Positions 1 to 6,782 of a DNA stretch of 8,262 bases are shown here, piece by piece. The notes below the pieces were generated by a model, which was given only the letters and a program-made list of their open reading frames with translations, ran no database searches and was not told the origin of the DNA. Position 1 is the first letter of the stretch; every line of letters begins with the position of its first letter. The stretch is from Acidobacteriota bacterium (lineage in GTDB: Bacteria; Acidobacteriota; Polarisedimenticolia; J045): positions 1 through 8,262 of the forward strand of contig JAJRXN010000404.1 of the NCBI GenBank assembly GCA_024276295.1, given 5' to 3'. The translations under genes were made by a program, and so were the position numbers.

Positions 1-167
1 CGCACGCCGCTCCGGCCGGCGGCCGGAAGAACGTGCCGGGTCCAGATGCAGGAGCATCGCATGAAACCGGGACGGCCGGCCGCATTCCGCCCCGCGGAGC
101 ACGCATCATGCGCCCGGCCGAGGGTCTCCGTGGAACGCCGCCACTCGCGCGCGGATCGCATGTCATC
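1..167. other. Intergenic DNA before the kinase operon
   Basis: GC-rich, with no supported gene. A 7-bp stem with a 3-nt loop (TCCGGCC 11-17, GGCCGGA 21-27) without a T-tract may mark the end of an upstream transcript outside the window. A 36-codon open frame at 61-171 was considered and not accepted. Confidence 0.4.
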
Positions 168-188
168 TTGACTGTCGGTCAACTTGAC
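168..188. promoter_or_regulatory. Inverted/direct repeat cluster overlapping the -35 of the kinase operon
   Basis: TTGAC (168-172) and GTCAA (178-182) form a perfect 5-bp inverted repeat with a 5-nt spacer. GTCAA (178-182) and a second TTGAC (184-188) form another with a 1-nt spacer. The last TTGAC is also the probable -35 hexamer. Three half-sites of alternating orientation over a -35 are what a dimeric or cooperatively binding regulator would use, so this is a candidate operator. The repeats are directly visible; the regulator and its effect are unknown. Half-sites this short can also arise by chance. Confidence 0.35.
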
Positions 189-214
189 TATCCGTGGATG
201 CCGACACCTATATT
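184..214 (+). promoter_or_regulatory. Candidate sigma70-type promoter of the two-component operon
   Basis: TTGACT at 184-189 matches five of six consensus -35 positions, and TATATT at 209-214 matches five of six -10 positions. The spacer is 19 nt, longer than the ideal 17, which often goes with regulated or activator-dependent promoters. Transcription would start near 221, leaving a leader of about 30 nt before the kinase start at 251. The site lies in a short AT-richer patch of otherwise very GC-rich DNA, which supports it. Confidence 0.5.
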
Positions 215-226
215 CTCCATCCACGG
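192..226. promoter_or_regulatory. Perfect 9-bp inverted repeat flanking the -10 element
   Basis: CCGTGGATG (192-200) and CATCCACGG (218-226) are exact reverse complements separated by 17 nt, and the candidate -10 TATATT (209-214) lies inside the spacer. The arm centres are 26 bp apart, between two and three helical turns. If transcription starts near 221, only part of the right arm is transcribed, so a DNA operator is more likely than an RNA hairpin. A repressor bound here would cover the -10 and the start site. The binding protein is unknown; autoregulation by a regulator outside this window is possible. Confidence 0.45.
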
Positions 227-235
227 CTACGCTCT

Positions 236-242
236 GGAGGAG
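236..242 (+). promoter_or_regulatory. Ribosome binding site deciding the start of the first kinase
   Basis: GGAGGAG sits 8 nt before ATG 251. It selects that start over the in-frame GTG at 194, which lies inside the left arm of the promoter inverted repeat and upstream of the predicted transcription start. Confidence 0.7.
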
Positions 243-250
243 ATCCGCCG

Positions 251-1630
251 ATGTTCGCCTCCACGCTCTTCGCCGAGACCGCCGCCTGCACGCAGTTTCC
301 CGCCGCAGCGTTCCCGGAATCCTTCCTGCCGGTTCTCTCCGCCTGCCTGCTGTTCGGGCTGGCGGCGGGAACCCGCCTCGTGCGCCCGGGGAAACGCGAA
401 TCCGATGACGGTGCGCTGGACGCCAGCGCGCGGTTCGTCGCAGCCGCGCTGATGCGGATCGGCGCGGAAATGTGGGAGTACGTGCACGCCGACGGGACGT
501 TCACGGTCCACGCATCGAGCCGGTCGGACGGAGCGAAGGACGCGACCACCCGGGCGACCCGCGAGGAGTTTCTCGCCGGGCTCCATGCCGACGACCGCGG
601 CGCGTTCACGCACGCGCTGGACGACGCCCTGGCCGGCCATGCGCGAAGCTGGCGCCTCGTCTTCCGCCGCCAGCAGCCGGAAGGCGGCTACTCCTGGGTC
701 GAGGAGCGCGCCGTGGCGCTGCTGGCCGAGTCGGGAGATGTCGACCGGATCGTCGCGATCCGCCTGCCCCTCGAAGGCCACCGTGACGTCACGGCCGGTC
801 AGGAGCATCACGACGAGCGGCTGCGCACGTTCGGGCAGCTCGCGGCAGGCATCGCCCACGAGATCAACACGCCGGCACAGTTCGTCGGTGACAACCTGCG
901 GTTTCTCGGCGACGCGTTCGTCGACCTCGCGGCATTCCTTCGCGAGGTCGACGCGGTCCGAAGCGAGCTCCGTCGGTTCGAGGGCGGCACCTCCCTCTCC
1001 GAGCGTCTCGACCGTGCCGCACGCGATGCCGATCTCGAATTCCTCCACGAGGAGTTCCCGCGCGCCCTGCGCCAGGCGGCGGACGGCATCGCGCGGATCG
1101 CCAAGATCGTCCTCGCGGTCAAGGAGTTCTCCCACCCCGGGCCGAACGAGAAGCAGCCCACCGATCTCAACCGCACGATCGAATCGACCGTCACGGTCTG
1201 CCGCAACGAGTGGAAGTACGTCGCCGAACTCACGCTCGATCTCGCCGAGGATCTCCCGCAGGTGACGTGCCACCCCGGGGAGATCAGCCAGGTCGTGCTC
1301 CACCTCGTCGTCAATGCGGCCCATGCGATCGAGGAACGCCTGGAGCGCGACCGATGCGAGAAGGGACGGATCGGCATCCGGACCCGGCGCGTCGACGCGG
1401 GGCATGTCGAGATCCGGATCGCGGACACCGGATGCGGGATACCCGACGAGATCCGCACGCGCATCTTCGAACGGTTCTTCACTACCAAGGCCAAGGGGCG
1501 CGGGACGGGCCAGGGCCTCGCGATCGCCCGGAGCGTGATCGTCGAGCGGCACGGCGGCACGTTGACGTTCGAATCGACCGTGGGAGAAGGAACGGAGTTC
1601 GTGATCCAGCTTCCGATCGAAGAGGACTGA
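251..1630 (+). CDS. Membrane-anchored PAS-domain sensor histidine kinase
   Basis: A 459-residue histidine kinase that should autophosphorylate from ATP and pass the phosphate to a receiver, probably one of those downstream. Residues 25-41 form one hydrophobic segment followed by basic residues, a likely single N-terminal membrane anchor; there is no periplasmic sensor domain. Residues about 55-180 resemble a PAS_3 fold (an HADDR motif, then alternating strands ending in DRIVAIRLP). The H-box GIAHEINTP puts the phospho-acceptor at His203, and the DHp helices are long. The ATP-binding domain has an N-box Asn355 (VVNAAHAIEE), G1 box Asp392 in DTGCGIP, an F-box-like FERFFTTK and G2 box GRGTGQG at 416-422. 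All catalytic motifs are intact. The next gene starts 3 nt after its TGA stop. Cytoplasmic signal sensing through PAS is inferred; the ligand is unknown. Confidence 0.9.
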   Translation: MFASTLFAETAACTQFPAAAFPESFLPVLSACLLFGLAAGTRLVRPGKRESDDGALDASARFVAAALMRIGAEMWEYVHADGTFTVHASSRSDGAKDATTRATREEFLAGLHADDRGAFTHALDDALAGHARSWRLVFRRQQPEGGYSWVEERAVALLAESGDVDRIVAIRLPLEGHRDVTAGQEHHDERLRTFGQLAAGIAHEINTPAQFVGDNLRFLGDAFVDLAAFLREVDAVRSELRRFEGGTSLSERLDRAARDADLEFLHEEFPRALRQAADGIARIAKIVLAVKEFSHPGPNEKQPTDLNRTIESTVTVCRNEWKYVAELTLDLAEDLPQVTCHPGEISQVVLHLVVNAAHAIEERLERDRCEKGRIGIRTRRVDAGHVEIRIADTGCGIPDEIRTRIFERFFTTKAKGRGTGQGLAIARSVIVERHGGTLTFESTVGEGTEFVIQLPIEED

Positions 1631-1633
1631 GCG

Positions 1634-2884
1634 ATGAACGCCGATCGCCGGCAGACCGCAACAACCGACCGGGGATGCGCCGTGAATCATCGGGAGCTCG
1701 ACCATCTGTGCGACGCCCTGACCTCGATCGTGATCCAGATCGACGCCGCCGCGGTCGTCCGGCGCTGGAACCGGACGGCCTAGCGGATCCTGCGCACCGA
1801 CCGTGCGGTGGCCATCGGGCGTCGTCTGGCCGATCTCCCGCTGCCGCTGACGACGGATCACCTGGCGCGGGTCCTCGACGAGGGCGCGTGGCACGACCGG
1901 CTGCTGCGGATCGACTCGCTGCCCTACCTGGACTCCGACGGTACGCCCCGGGCACTGGCCCTGACGTTCCACCCGATCCGCGACGGCGACGGGAACTGCC
2001 TGGGAGCGATGATCCTCGGCCGCGACGTCACGGATCGGCTGCGGGAAGAGGCCCGCGAACTCCAGCGCAGGAAGCTCGAGTCGCTGGCGACGCTCTCCGG
2101 CGGCCTGGCCCACGAGCTGAACAACCCGGTGCAGTTCATCGCCAGCAATCTCGAGTTCCTCGACCGGGCCCTGACCGAGATCGAACAGGTGACCCGGGAC
2201 ATCGCCGACGCGATGGCCCGCGACGATGCGGCGACATCGCATCGCCCGGGGCTCGATTCCGTCGGGCGGCGGGTGAACGAACTCGTGTCCGATGGCCTGT
2301 TCGACGACGTCCGCTCGGCGCTCGGCGCGATCCGGAACGGCTGGAAACGGATCGCCTCGATCGTCTCGTCGATGCGCGACTTCGCCGGGGTCGACCACGC
2401 GGGAAGCCTCGTCGATTTAAACCGGCTGGTGCGCTCGGCCGCGACCGTCGTCAGCGCGGAACTCGGAGTCGAGGAAACACTGGAACTCGCCCTGGAAGAC
2501 GACCTGCCGCCGCTGCCCGGCAATCCGCGCGGTCTGTCCCAAGCGCTCTACCACCTGCTGGCGAACGCCGCCGAGGCCGCGTTGGAGGCCCGCCGGGAGC
2601 ACGCCCTCGCGCGAGTGACCCCCTCGTCGAACGCCTCCCACGTCACGCTCGTCGTCGAGGACAACGGCCGCGGACTGAGCGAGGGCGAGGCCTCGCGGGC
2701 GTTCGATCCGTTCTACACGACCAAGGACGTCGGCAAGGGCAGCGGGCAGGGGCTCGCGGTCGTGCACGGCATCGTGTCCGCGCACGGCGGGTCGATCGAC
2801 GTCGGTCGATCGGAACTCGGCGGGGCGCGGTTTCTGGTCCGGCTCCCGCTTCGATCCGACTGGAACCCGGAGGGCGAATCATGA
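1634..2884 (+). pseudogene. PAS-domain sensor histidine kinase interrupted by an in-frame TAG
   Basis: Starts at ATG 1634 with an AGAGGA-like ribosome site in the end of the previous gene. After 49 codons an amber codon (1781-1783) interrupts the PAS domain; the same frame then continues to TGA 2884. Ignoring the stop gives 416 residues: PAS at about 18-135 (Asp...VVRRWNRTA-[TAG]-RIL...GRRLADLPLP), then H-box GGLAHELNNP with His160, N-box Asn311, G1 box DNGRG from Asp343 and G2 box GKGSGQG at 367-373. There is no membrane segment. WN-x-x-A-E-R-I-L is the usual PAS pattern, so the stop most likely replaces GAG by one G-to-T change. GTG 1808 could restart translation in the same frame but has no Shine-Dalgarno and would remove half the PAS domain. 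The kinase core is uneroded, so this is a fresh mutation, sequence error or readthrough gene. Its last codons overlap the next start (ATGA). Confidence 0.8.
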
Positions 2885-4101
2885 GCAGTCTCCGCGTCCT
2901 GTTCGTCGATGACGAGCAGATGGTCCTCGACGGCCTGCGCCGGATGCTCCGCGGCAGGCGCCACGAGTGGGAGATGCACTTCGCGTGCGGACCGACGCAC
3001 GCGCTCGAACTGCTCGACAGGATCACGTTCGACGTCGTCGTCGCGGACATGCGCATGCCCGGCATGGACGGCGCGGAGCTGCTCGGACTCGTGCGCGACC
3101 GGCAGCCGCAGGCGGTGCGGATCATCCTCTCGGGCCACTCCGACGTCGACCTGATCCTCCGCTCGGTCGGCTCGTCGCACCAGTATCTGACGAAGCCGTG
3201 CGATGCCGACCTGCTCCAGCGCACCATCAGCCGGGCGTGTTCGCTCAAGGAGCTGCTGGCCAGCGACCGCCTGCGCGAGGTCGTCGGCGGGCTCGAGTCG
3301 ATCCCGAGCGTGCCCGACGTTTTCCGGGAGCTGGTCCAGCGGCTCGAATCGCCGGACGCGTCGATGAAGGAGATCGGGCGGCTGATCTCTCACGATGTCG
3401 GCATGACGGCCCAGCTGCTGCGCATCGTCAACTCGTCGTACTTCGGGGTCTGCAGCCGGATCAGCGACCCGGAGCGGGCCGTCGTGTTCCTCGGGCTGTC
3501 GACTCTCTGCTCGCTGGTCCTGGGCACCAAGCTTTTCGAGGGAATCGACCACAGCGTGGTCGAACAGGCCGGGCTGGGTCCGTTGTGGCCGCACAGCGTG
3601 ACGGTGGCCGCGGGCGCGCGTCGCATCGTCGAGGTCCACTGCGGGGAAACGAAGATGGCCGAGGACGCCTTCGCGGCCGGCATGGTTCATGACGCGGGCA
3701 TCCTGGTGCTCGCACAGAACCTGGCTGACGACTACGCCGAGGTCGTCCGGAGGGCACGGCGTGGCGTCATGCCGCTGCACCTGATCGAGCGCGACGTGCT
3801 CGGTGTCGACCACCAGGCGGTCGGTGCGTACGTGATGAATCTCTGGGGACTGCCGAGTCCGGTCGTCGAGGCGATCGCGTTCCATCACTGTCCGTCGGAC
3901 TGCGGAGACGCCGAGTTCAGCGCCCTGACCGCGATCCACATCGCCGATGCCTGGGACGTCGGCGAAGGTCCCCGGCACGACCAGGTTCCGCCGGCACCGC
4001 TCGACGAGACGTACGTCGAACGGGCCGGGTGCTCCGACTCGCTCGAAGGTTGGCGGGACATGCTGGCGGAAGCGGGCTCGCAGCTCGCCGGCGTGATCTG
4101 A
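2881..4101 (+). CDS. Response regulator with receiver and HDOD output domain
   Basis: A 406-residue two-domain regulator. The N-terminal receiver (about 4-122) has the acidic pair Asp10/Asp11, phospho-acceptor Asp56 in VVADMRMPGMDG, Ser84 in IILSGHS and Lys105 in YLTKPCD, so it should be phosphorylated by a histidine kinase. The C-terminal part (about 138-336) is an HDOD domain: IPSVPDVFRELVQRL, LLRIVNSSYFG, then GMVHDAGILVL around His270/Asp271 and GLPSPVVEAIAFHH. HDOD domains are HD-like folds without the full metal set and act in signalling, mostly through protein contacts, rather than as proven phosphodiesterases. The start ATG overlaps the stop of the preceding kinase by ATGA, implying translational coupling and that this is its cognate partner. 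It is intact and is the clearest output of the operon; its target is unknown. Confidence 0.92.
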   Translation: MSSLRVLFVDDEQMVLDGLRRMLRGRRHEWEMHFACGPTHALELLDRITFDVVVADMRMPGMDGAELLGLVRDRQPQAVRIILSGHSDVDLILRSVGSSHQYLTKPCDADLLQRTISRACSLKELLASDRLREVVGGLESIPSVPDVFRELVQRLESPDASMKEIGRLISHDVGMTAQLLRIVNSSYFGVCSRISDPERAVVFLGLSTLCSLVLGTKLFEGIDHSVVEQAGLGPLWPHSVTVAAGARRIVEVHCGETKMAEDAFAAGMVHDAGILVLAQNLADDYAEVVRRARRGVMPLHLIERDVLGVDHQAVGAYVMNLWGLPSPVVEAIAFHHCPSDCGDAEFSALTAIHIADAWDVGEGPRHDQVPPAPLDETYVERAGCSDSLEGWRDMLAEAGSQLAGVI

Positions 4102-4133
4102 CGGGGGAGCGGCACGACCTGAGGAAGCACGAG

Positions 4134-4692
4134 ATGTACGACGAAGGTGATGGTGACTGGCTGGATCCGGGGGGCAATCCGCCCCCGGTGGTCCTGCTCG
4201 TCGACGACGAGCGGCGGATCACGGATGCCCTGCGCCGCAGGATGCGGGGCGAACCGTTCGACGTGCTGACTGCGGCCTCGGCCGAGGAAGCGCTGCACGT
4301 CTTCGAGCAGCGGACCATCGATCTGACTCGTCTCCGACGAGCGGATGCCCGGCATGAGCGGCTCCGAGCTGCTCGCCCGCGTTCGACGGCTCTACCCGGA
4401 GACGATCCGCATGATGCTGACGGGGCATGCCAGCATCGAAACGGCGATACGGGCGATCAACGAGGGCGAGATCTACCGCTTCTTCACCAAGCCGTGTCAC
4501 GAGACCGAACTGCTCGTGGCGATCCGCCAGGCACTTCGCACCAAGCTGCTCGCCGACGAGAACGCGCGACTCCGACGCGAGATCGCGACCAAGCAGGCGC
4601 TGCTCGAACGGCTCGAGGAGGAGAATCCGGGGCTGACCTCGGTCGAGACGGACAGCCAGGGCGCCGTCCTGATCGATGCCGACGACCTCTGA
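4134..4692 (+). pseudogene. Single-domain receiver protein with coiled-coil tail, frameshifted
   Basis: ATG 4134 follows GAGGAA at 7-nt spacing, 32 nt after the HDOD gene. The first 64 codons read as a receiver (VVLLVDDERR with Asp24/Asp25). The frame then breaks between about 4323 and 4330: the continuation lies one frame over, as LVSDERMPGMSG to the TGA at 4692. Removing one base, for example A4326, restores a 185-residue protein with phospho-acceptor Asp68, Thr96 in MMLTGHAS and Lys119 in FFTKPC, followed by a charged heptad-like helix (about 131-165) and a short acidic end. As read without correction, translation runs to 4757 and loses the phosphorylation site, overlapping the convergent gene. 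The downstream piece alone could start at ATG 4345 but would lack the active aspartate. Recent mutation or sequence error are both possible. No DNA-binding or enzymatic output domain is present. Confidence 0.75.
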
Positions 4693-4705
4693 CCCGCGCG
4701 AGCCG

Positions 4706-6214
4706 TCAGGAGTCGAACGCCTCGAGTTCGAGCACCACGCCGGCCGCACCGAGGTAGCGCGCCTCGGTCTCGAGATCGGCACGCGCCAGCGGGTGGGCAT
4801 CGAGCCACGACCCGGGAAGCGCCAGCCGGACCCGGTCGCCGTCGGCCGCGAGACGCAGCGCCGGCAGCGGCTCGCGGGAACGGGAGCGGTTGAGCCGCGC
4901 GGCGAGCCGCAGGAGCACGCACAGCCGCAGCGCGCGTCGCCCGCGCCTTCCGCCGAGGGCCTCGAACAGCGGACGCGGCACCTTCCGCCGGTGGGCGCGC
5001 ACGATCGCTGCCAGCTCGAGCTGCTCGTCGCGGGTGAACCCGGGCATGTCGCCGTGCTCGAGCAGGTAGGCCGAGTGCTTGTGGTATCCGGTGAACGAGA
5101 CCGAGAGTCCGATCTCGCGCAGGCGCGCGGCCCACGAGAGCATCTGCCGGCTCCGCTCCGGAGCCAGCTTCCACCCCTCGGCCACCTGGTCGAGCAGGTC
5201 GAGCGCGGTCCGTTCGACACGCCCGGCCTGCGGGCGGTCGACGCCGAAGCGCTGCACCAGCCGCTCGACCGTCGCCTCCCGGACATCCTCGTGCCGCAGA
5301 CGGCCGGCGAGATCGTGCAGCAGTCCTTCGCGCAGCGCGCCGGGCGAGGCGACGAGCCCCCCGAGGTCGAGCGCCCGGAACAGGCCGACGAGGATCGCCA
5401 GCCCGCCGGGCAGCACGGCGATCCGCTCGGGCCGCAGGCCGCGGGCCGGATCCTTGCCGGCCGCCGCACGCTCGATCATCTGCCGGCGCAGCTTCTTGAG
5501 CGACGACAGCGACACCGGCGAGGACTTCCCGCCGGGAGCCCGCGCCAAGGCAACCAGCGCCTCGATCGTCCCCGAAGCGCCGGTGACGGCGTCCCACCCG
5601 AGATCGCGCAGTCGCGAGGCGATCGGCCTGATCTCGAGTTCGGCCGCGGTCTCGGCCCGGCGGAACGCCTCGCGCGTGACGCCGCCCCCGAAGAACCGCT
5701 CGCTGAAGATCACGCATCCCATGAACAGGCTGTGGGCCCGGAGGATCTCGGGGCCCCGGCCGATGATCAGTTCGGTGCTGCCGCCGCCGATATCGATCAC
5801 GAGGCGGCGCCCCTCGACCGGCGGGCTCGAGGCCGACACGCCGAGGTAGATCAGGCGCGCCTCCTCGTAGCCGGAGATGACCTCGATCCGGTGCCCGAGG
5901 GCGATCTCCGCCGCCTCCCGCAGCTCGGCCGCGTTGGCGGCCTTGCGCAGCGCGTTGGTCCCGACGGCACGCACCTGGTCTTCCGGAAGCTCGCGCAGCC
6001 GCTCTCCGAAGCGCTGCAGGCAGGCGACGGCCCGCACCGCCGCCTCCGGCGTGATCCTCCCGGCCTGCTCGAGCCCCGCGGCGAGCCGGACCGGCTCGCG
6101 CAGCCGATCGAGGATCCGCAGGCCCTGATCCTCGAGCCGCGCGATCACCATGTGAAAGCTGTTCGAGCCGAGGTCGACGGCCGCGACCGTCCGCGCTGTG
6201 GTCCCGGAACTCAC
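4706..6214 (-). CDS. ppx: Exopolyphosphatase / pppGpp phosphohydrolase family protein (Ppx/GppA)
   Basis: A 502-residue member of the Ppx/GppA family (E. coli homologues are about 500 residues), cytoplasmic, splitting phosphate from polyphosphate ends or from pppGpp. It has the ASKHA-fold phosphate loops VDLGSNSFHMVI (13-24) and DIGGGSTE (141-148), GTNALRKA (85-92), and ISGYEEARLIYLG (113-125) holding the family's catalytic glutamate. Further on come ASGTIEAL and a C-terminal HD-like domain with GYHKHSAYLLEHGDMPGF and IVRAHRRK. The two-domain-plus-HD layout matches full-length Ppx or GppA; sequence alone does not separate the two activities. GTG 6214 is chosen because it places the first phosphate loop at residue 13, as usual in the family; a GGAGG stretch lies about 12 nt upstream. 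The open frame extends further upstream but without family similarity. Gene end is 13 nt from the convergent receiver gene. It lies about 80 nt downstream of the sigma-like gene and may be co-transcribed with it. Confidence 0.92.
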   Translation of the reverse strand: MSSGTTARTVAAVDLGSNSFHMVIARLEDQGLRILDRLREPVRLAAGLEQAGRITPEAAVRAVACLQRFGERLRELPEDQVRAVGTNALRKAANAAELREAAEIALGHRIEVISGYEEARLIYLGVSASSPPVEGRRLVIDIGGGSTELIIGRGPEILRAHSLFMGCVIFSERFFGGGVTREAFRRAETAAELEIRPIASRLRDLGWDAVTGASGTIEALVALARAPGGKSSPVSLSSLKKLRRQMIERAAAGKDPARGLRPERIAVLPGGLAILVGLFRALDLGGLVASPGALREGLLHDLAGRLRHEDVREATVERLVQRFGVDRPQAGRVERTALDLLDQVAEGWKLAPERSRQMLSWAARLREIGLSVSFTGYHKHSAYLLEHGDMPGFTRDEQLELAAIVRAHRRKVPRPLFEALGGRRGRRALRLCVLLRLAARLNRSRSREPLPALRLAADGDRVRLALPGSWLDAHPLARADLETEARYLGAAGVVLELEAFDS

Positions 6215-6294
6215 CTGCCGCCGGCCCCTCCGCTCCCCCGGGGATGGGGCTGCCAGTCTATCCCGACCGGCCCCGCGCCCCCGGTGGCCGGCGG

Positions 6295-6654
6295 TCAGTG
6301 ATCCGTGAAGCGGAGGTCGCGCGCGAACGGACGGAGTCGCTCCCGGAGCTTGGTCCGGGCTTCCTTCTCGAGCTGGCGGACGCGCTCGCGCGACAGGCCG
6401 ATCAGCCGGCCGATCTGCTCGAGCGTCATCTCGTCGTTGCCGAACAGACCGAACCGGCGGTAGAGGATCATCCGCTCCCGCTCCGTCAGGTCGGCCATCG
6501 CGCTGCGGGCCAGCCGGACCAGCTCCCGGGCGTGCACGTGGTTTTCCGGCTGCACGCTGCGCGGGTCTTCCATCAACGCGGACAGCCGCGTCTCGCCGTC
6601 CTGGTCGAGGTAGTCGTCGATCGAGGTTTCCTTGAACAGCCAGGGAATGAGCAT
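6295..6654 (-). CDS. Stand-alone sigma70-family region 3.2-region 4 protein
   Basis: A 119-residue protein matching only the C-terminal part of a group 1-3 sigma factor. Residues 10-31 (TSIDDYLDQDGETRLSALME followed by DP) look like the region 3.2 finger that enters the RNA polymerase active-site cleft. Residues 44-107 are region 4: DLTERERMILYRRFGL (55-70) and the helix-turn-helix MTLEQIGRLIGLSRERVRQLEKEA (76-99), which in full sigma factors contacts the -35 element and the beta flap. Regions 1.2, 2 and 3.0-3.1, needed for the -10 and promoter melting, are absent. No remnant of them is seen in any minus-strand frame of the 130 nt upstream. ATG 6654 has an AGGA site at 7-nt spacing, so it looks like a genuine short gene. 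It could be half of a split sigma factor, a transcription co-activator or an anti-sigma-like competitor. The gene is certain in kind; its function is not. Confidence 0.8.
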   Translation of the reverse strand: MLIPWLFKETSIDDYLDQDGETRLSALMEDPRSVQPENHVHARELVRLARSAMADLTERERMILYRRFGLFGNDEMTLEQIGRLIGLSRERVRQLEKEARTKLRERLRPFARDLRFTDH

Positions 6655-6725
6655 CGTCGTGTCCTCGCCGGATACTTGGCCGCAGCCCGGCGATTCGTGA
6701 CGACCCGGAACCCGGACGAGGAGTA

Positions 6726-6756
6726 GGCGCCGCCGCCGCCAAGGGGGAGCGGCGCC
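6726..6756. repeat. GC-rich inverted repeat between membrane-protein and sigma-like genes
   Basis: GGCGCCGC (6726-6733) and GCGGCGCC (6749-6756) are exact reverse complements around a 15-nt loop. It lies just after the membrane-protein stop on the minus strand, so it could slow or end transcription or stabilise the mRNA end. Neither side has a U-tract, so it is not a canonical intrinsic terminator. Confidence 0.4.
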
Positions 6757-6782
6757 TTCCCGCATCGACGACGCCCCGCGCG

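Noticed and set aside
61..171. 36-codon open frame with GGAG before ATG 61
   Set aside because: Arg/Pro/Ala-rich with no recognisable feature, no promoter before it, and it runs into the promoter repeats; coding is not supported.
194..250. N-terminal extension of the first kinase from GTG 194
   Set aside because: GTG 194 has no ribosome site and lies in the left arm of the promoter repeat, upstream of the expected transcription start; ATG 251 has GGAGGAG at good spacing.
227..2398. Very long minus-strand open frame opposite the two kinases
   Set aside because: It is antisense to two recognisable kinases with all motifs intact, its translation is Arg/Asp/Gly/Pro-rich without any family similarity, and long antisense frames are common in such GC-rich DNA.
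1210..2880. Plus-strand open frame running through both kinases in frame with the HDOD regulator
   Set aside because: The upstream part is a low-complexity Arg/Gly/Pro shadow. The receiver domain begins at ATG 2881, which has the ATGA overlap typical of coupled genes.
4320..4330. Programmed +1 frameshift of the RF2 type
   Set aside because: The zero frame has no stop or slippery CUU-UGA arrangement at the shift point and no upstream Shine-Dalgarno-like stimulator; a mutation or error is simpler.
4716..4742. Hairpin at the 3' end of ppx (CTCGA/TCGAG)
   Set aside because: The arms are 5 bp with a 2-nt loop, lie within coding sequence and have no T-tract.
6215..6742. Long N-terminal extension of Ppx across the sigma-like gene
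   Set aside because: The extension has no Ppx similarity and overlaps a gene with a clear sigma region 4; GTG 6214 gives the normal family length and position of the first phosphate loop.
6726..6756. Intrinsic terminator at the GC-rich inverted repeat
   Set aside because: The stem is good but neither strand has a T-run after it, so only a stem-loop is reported.
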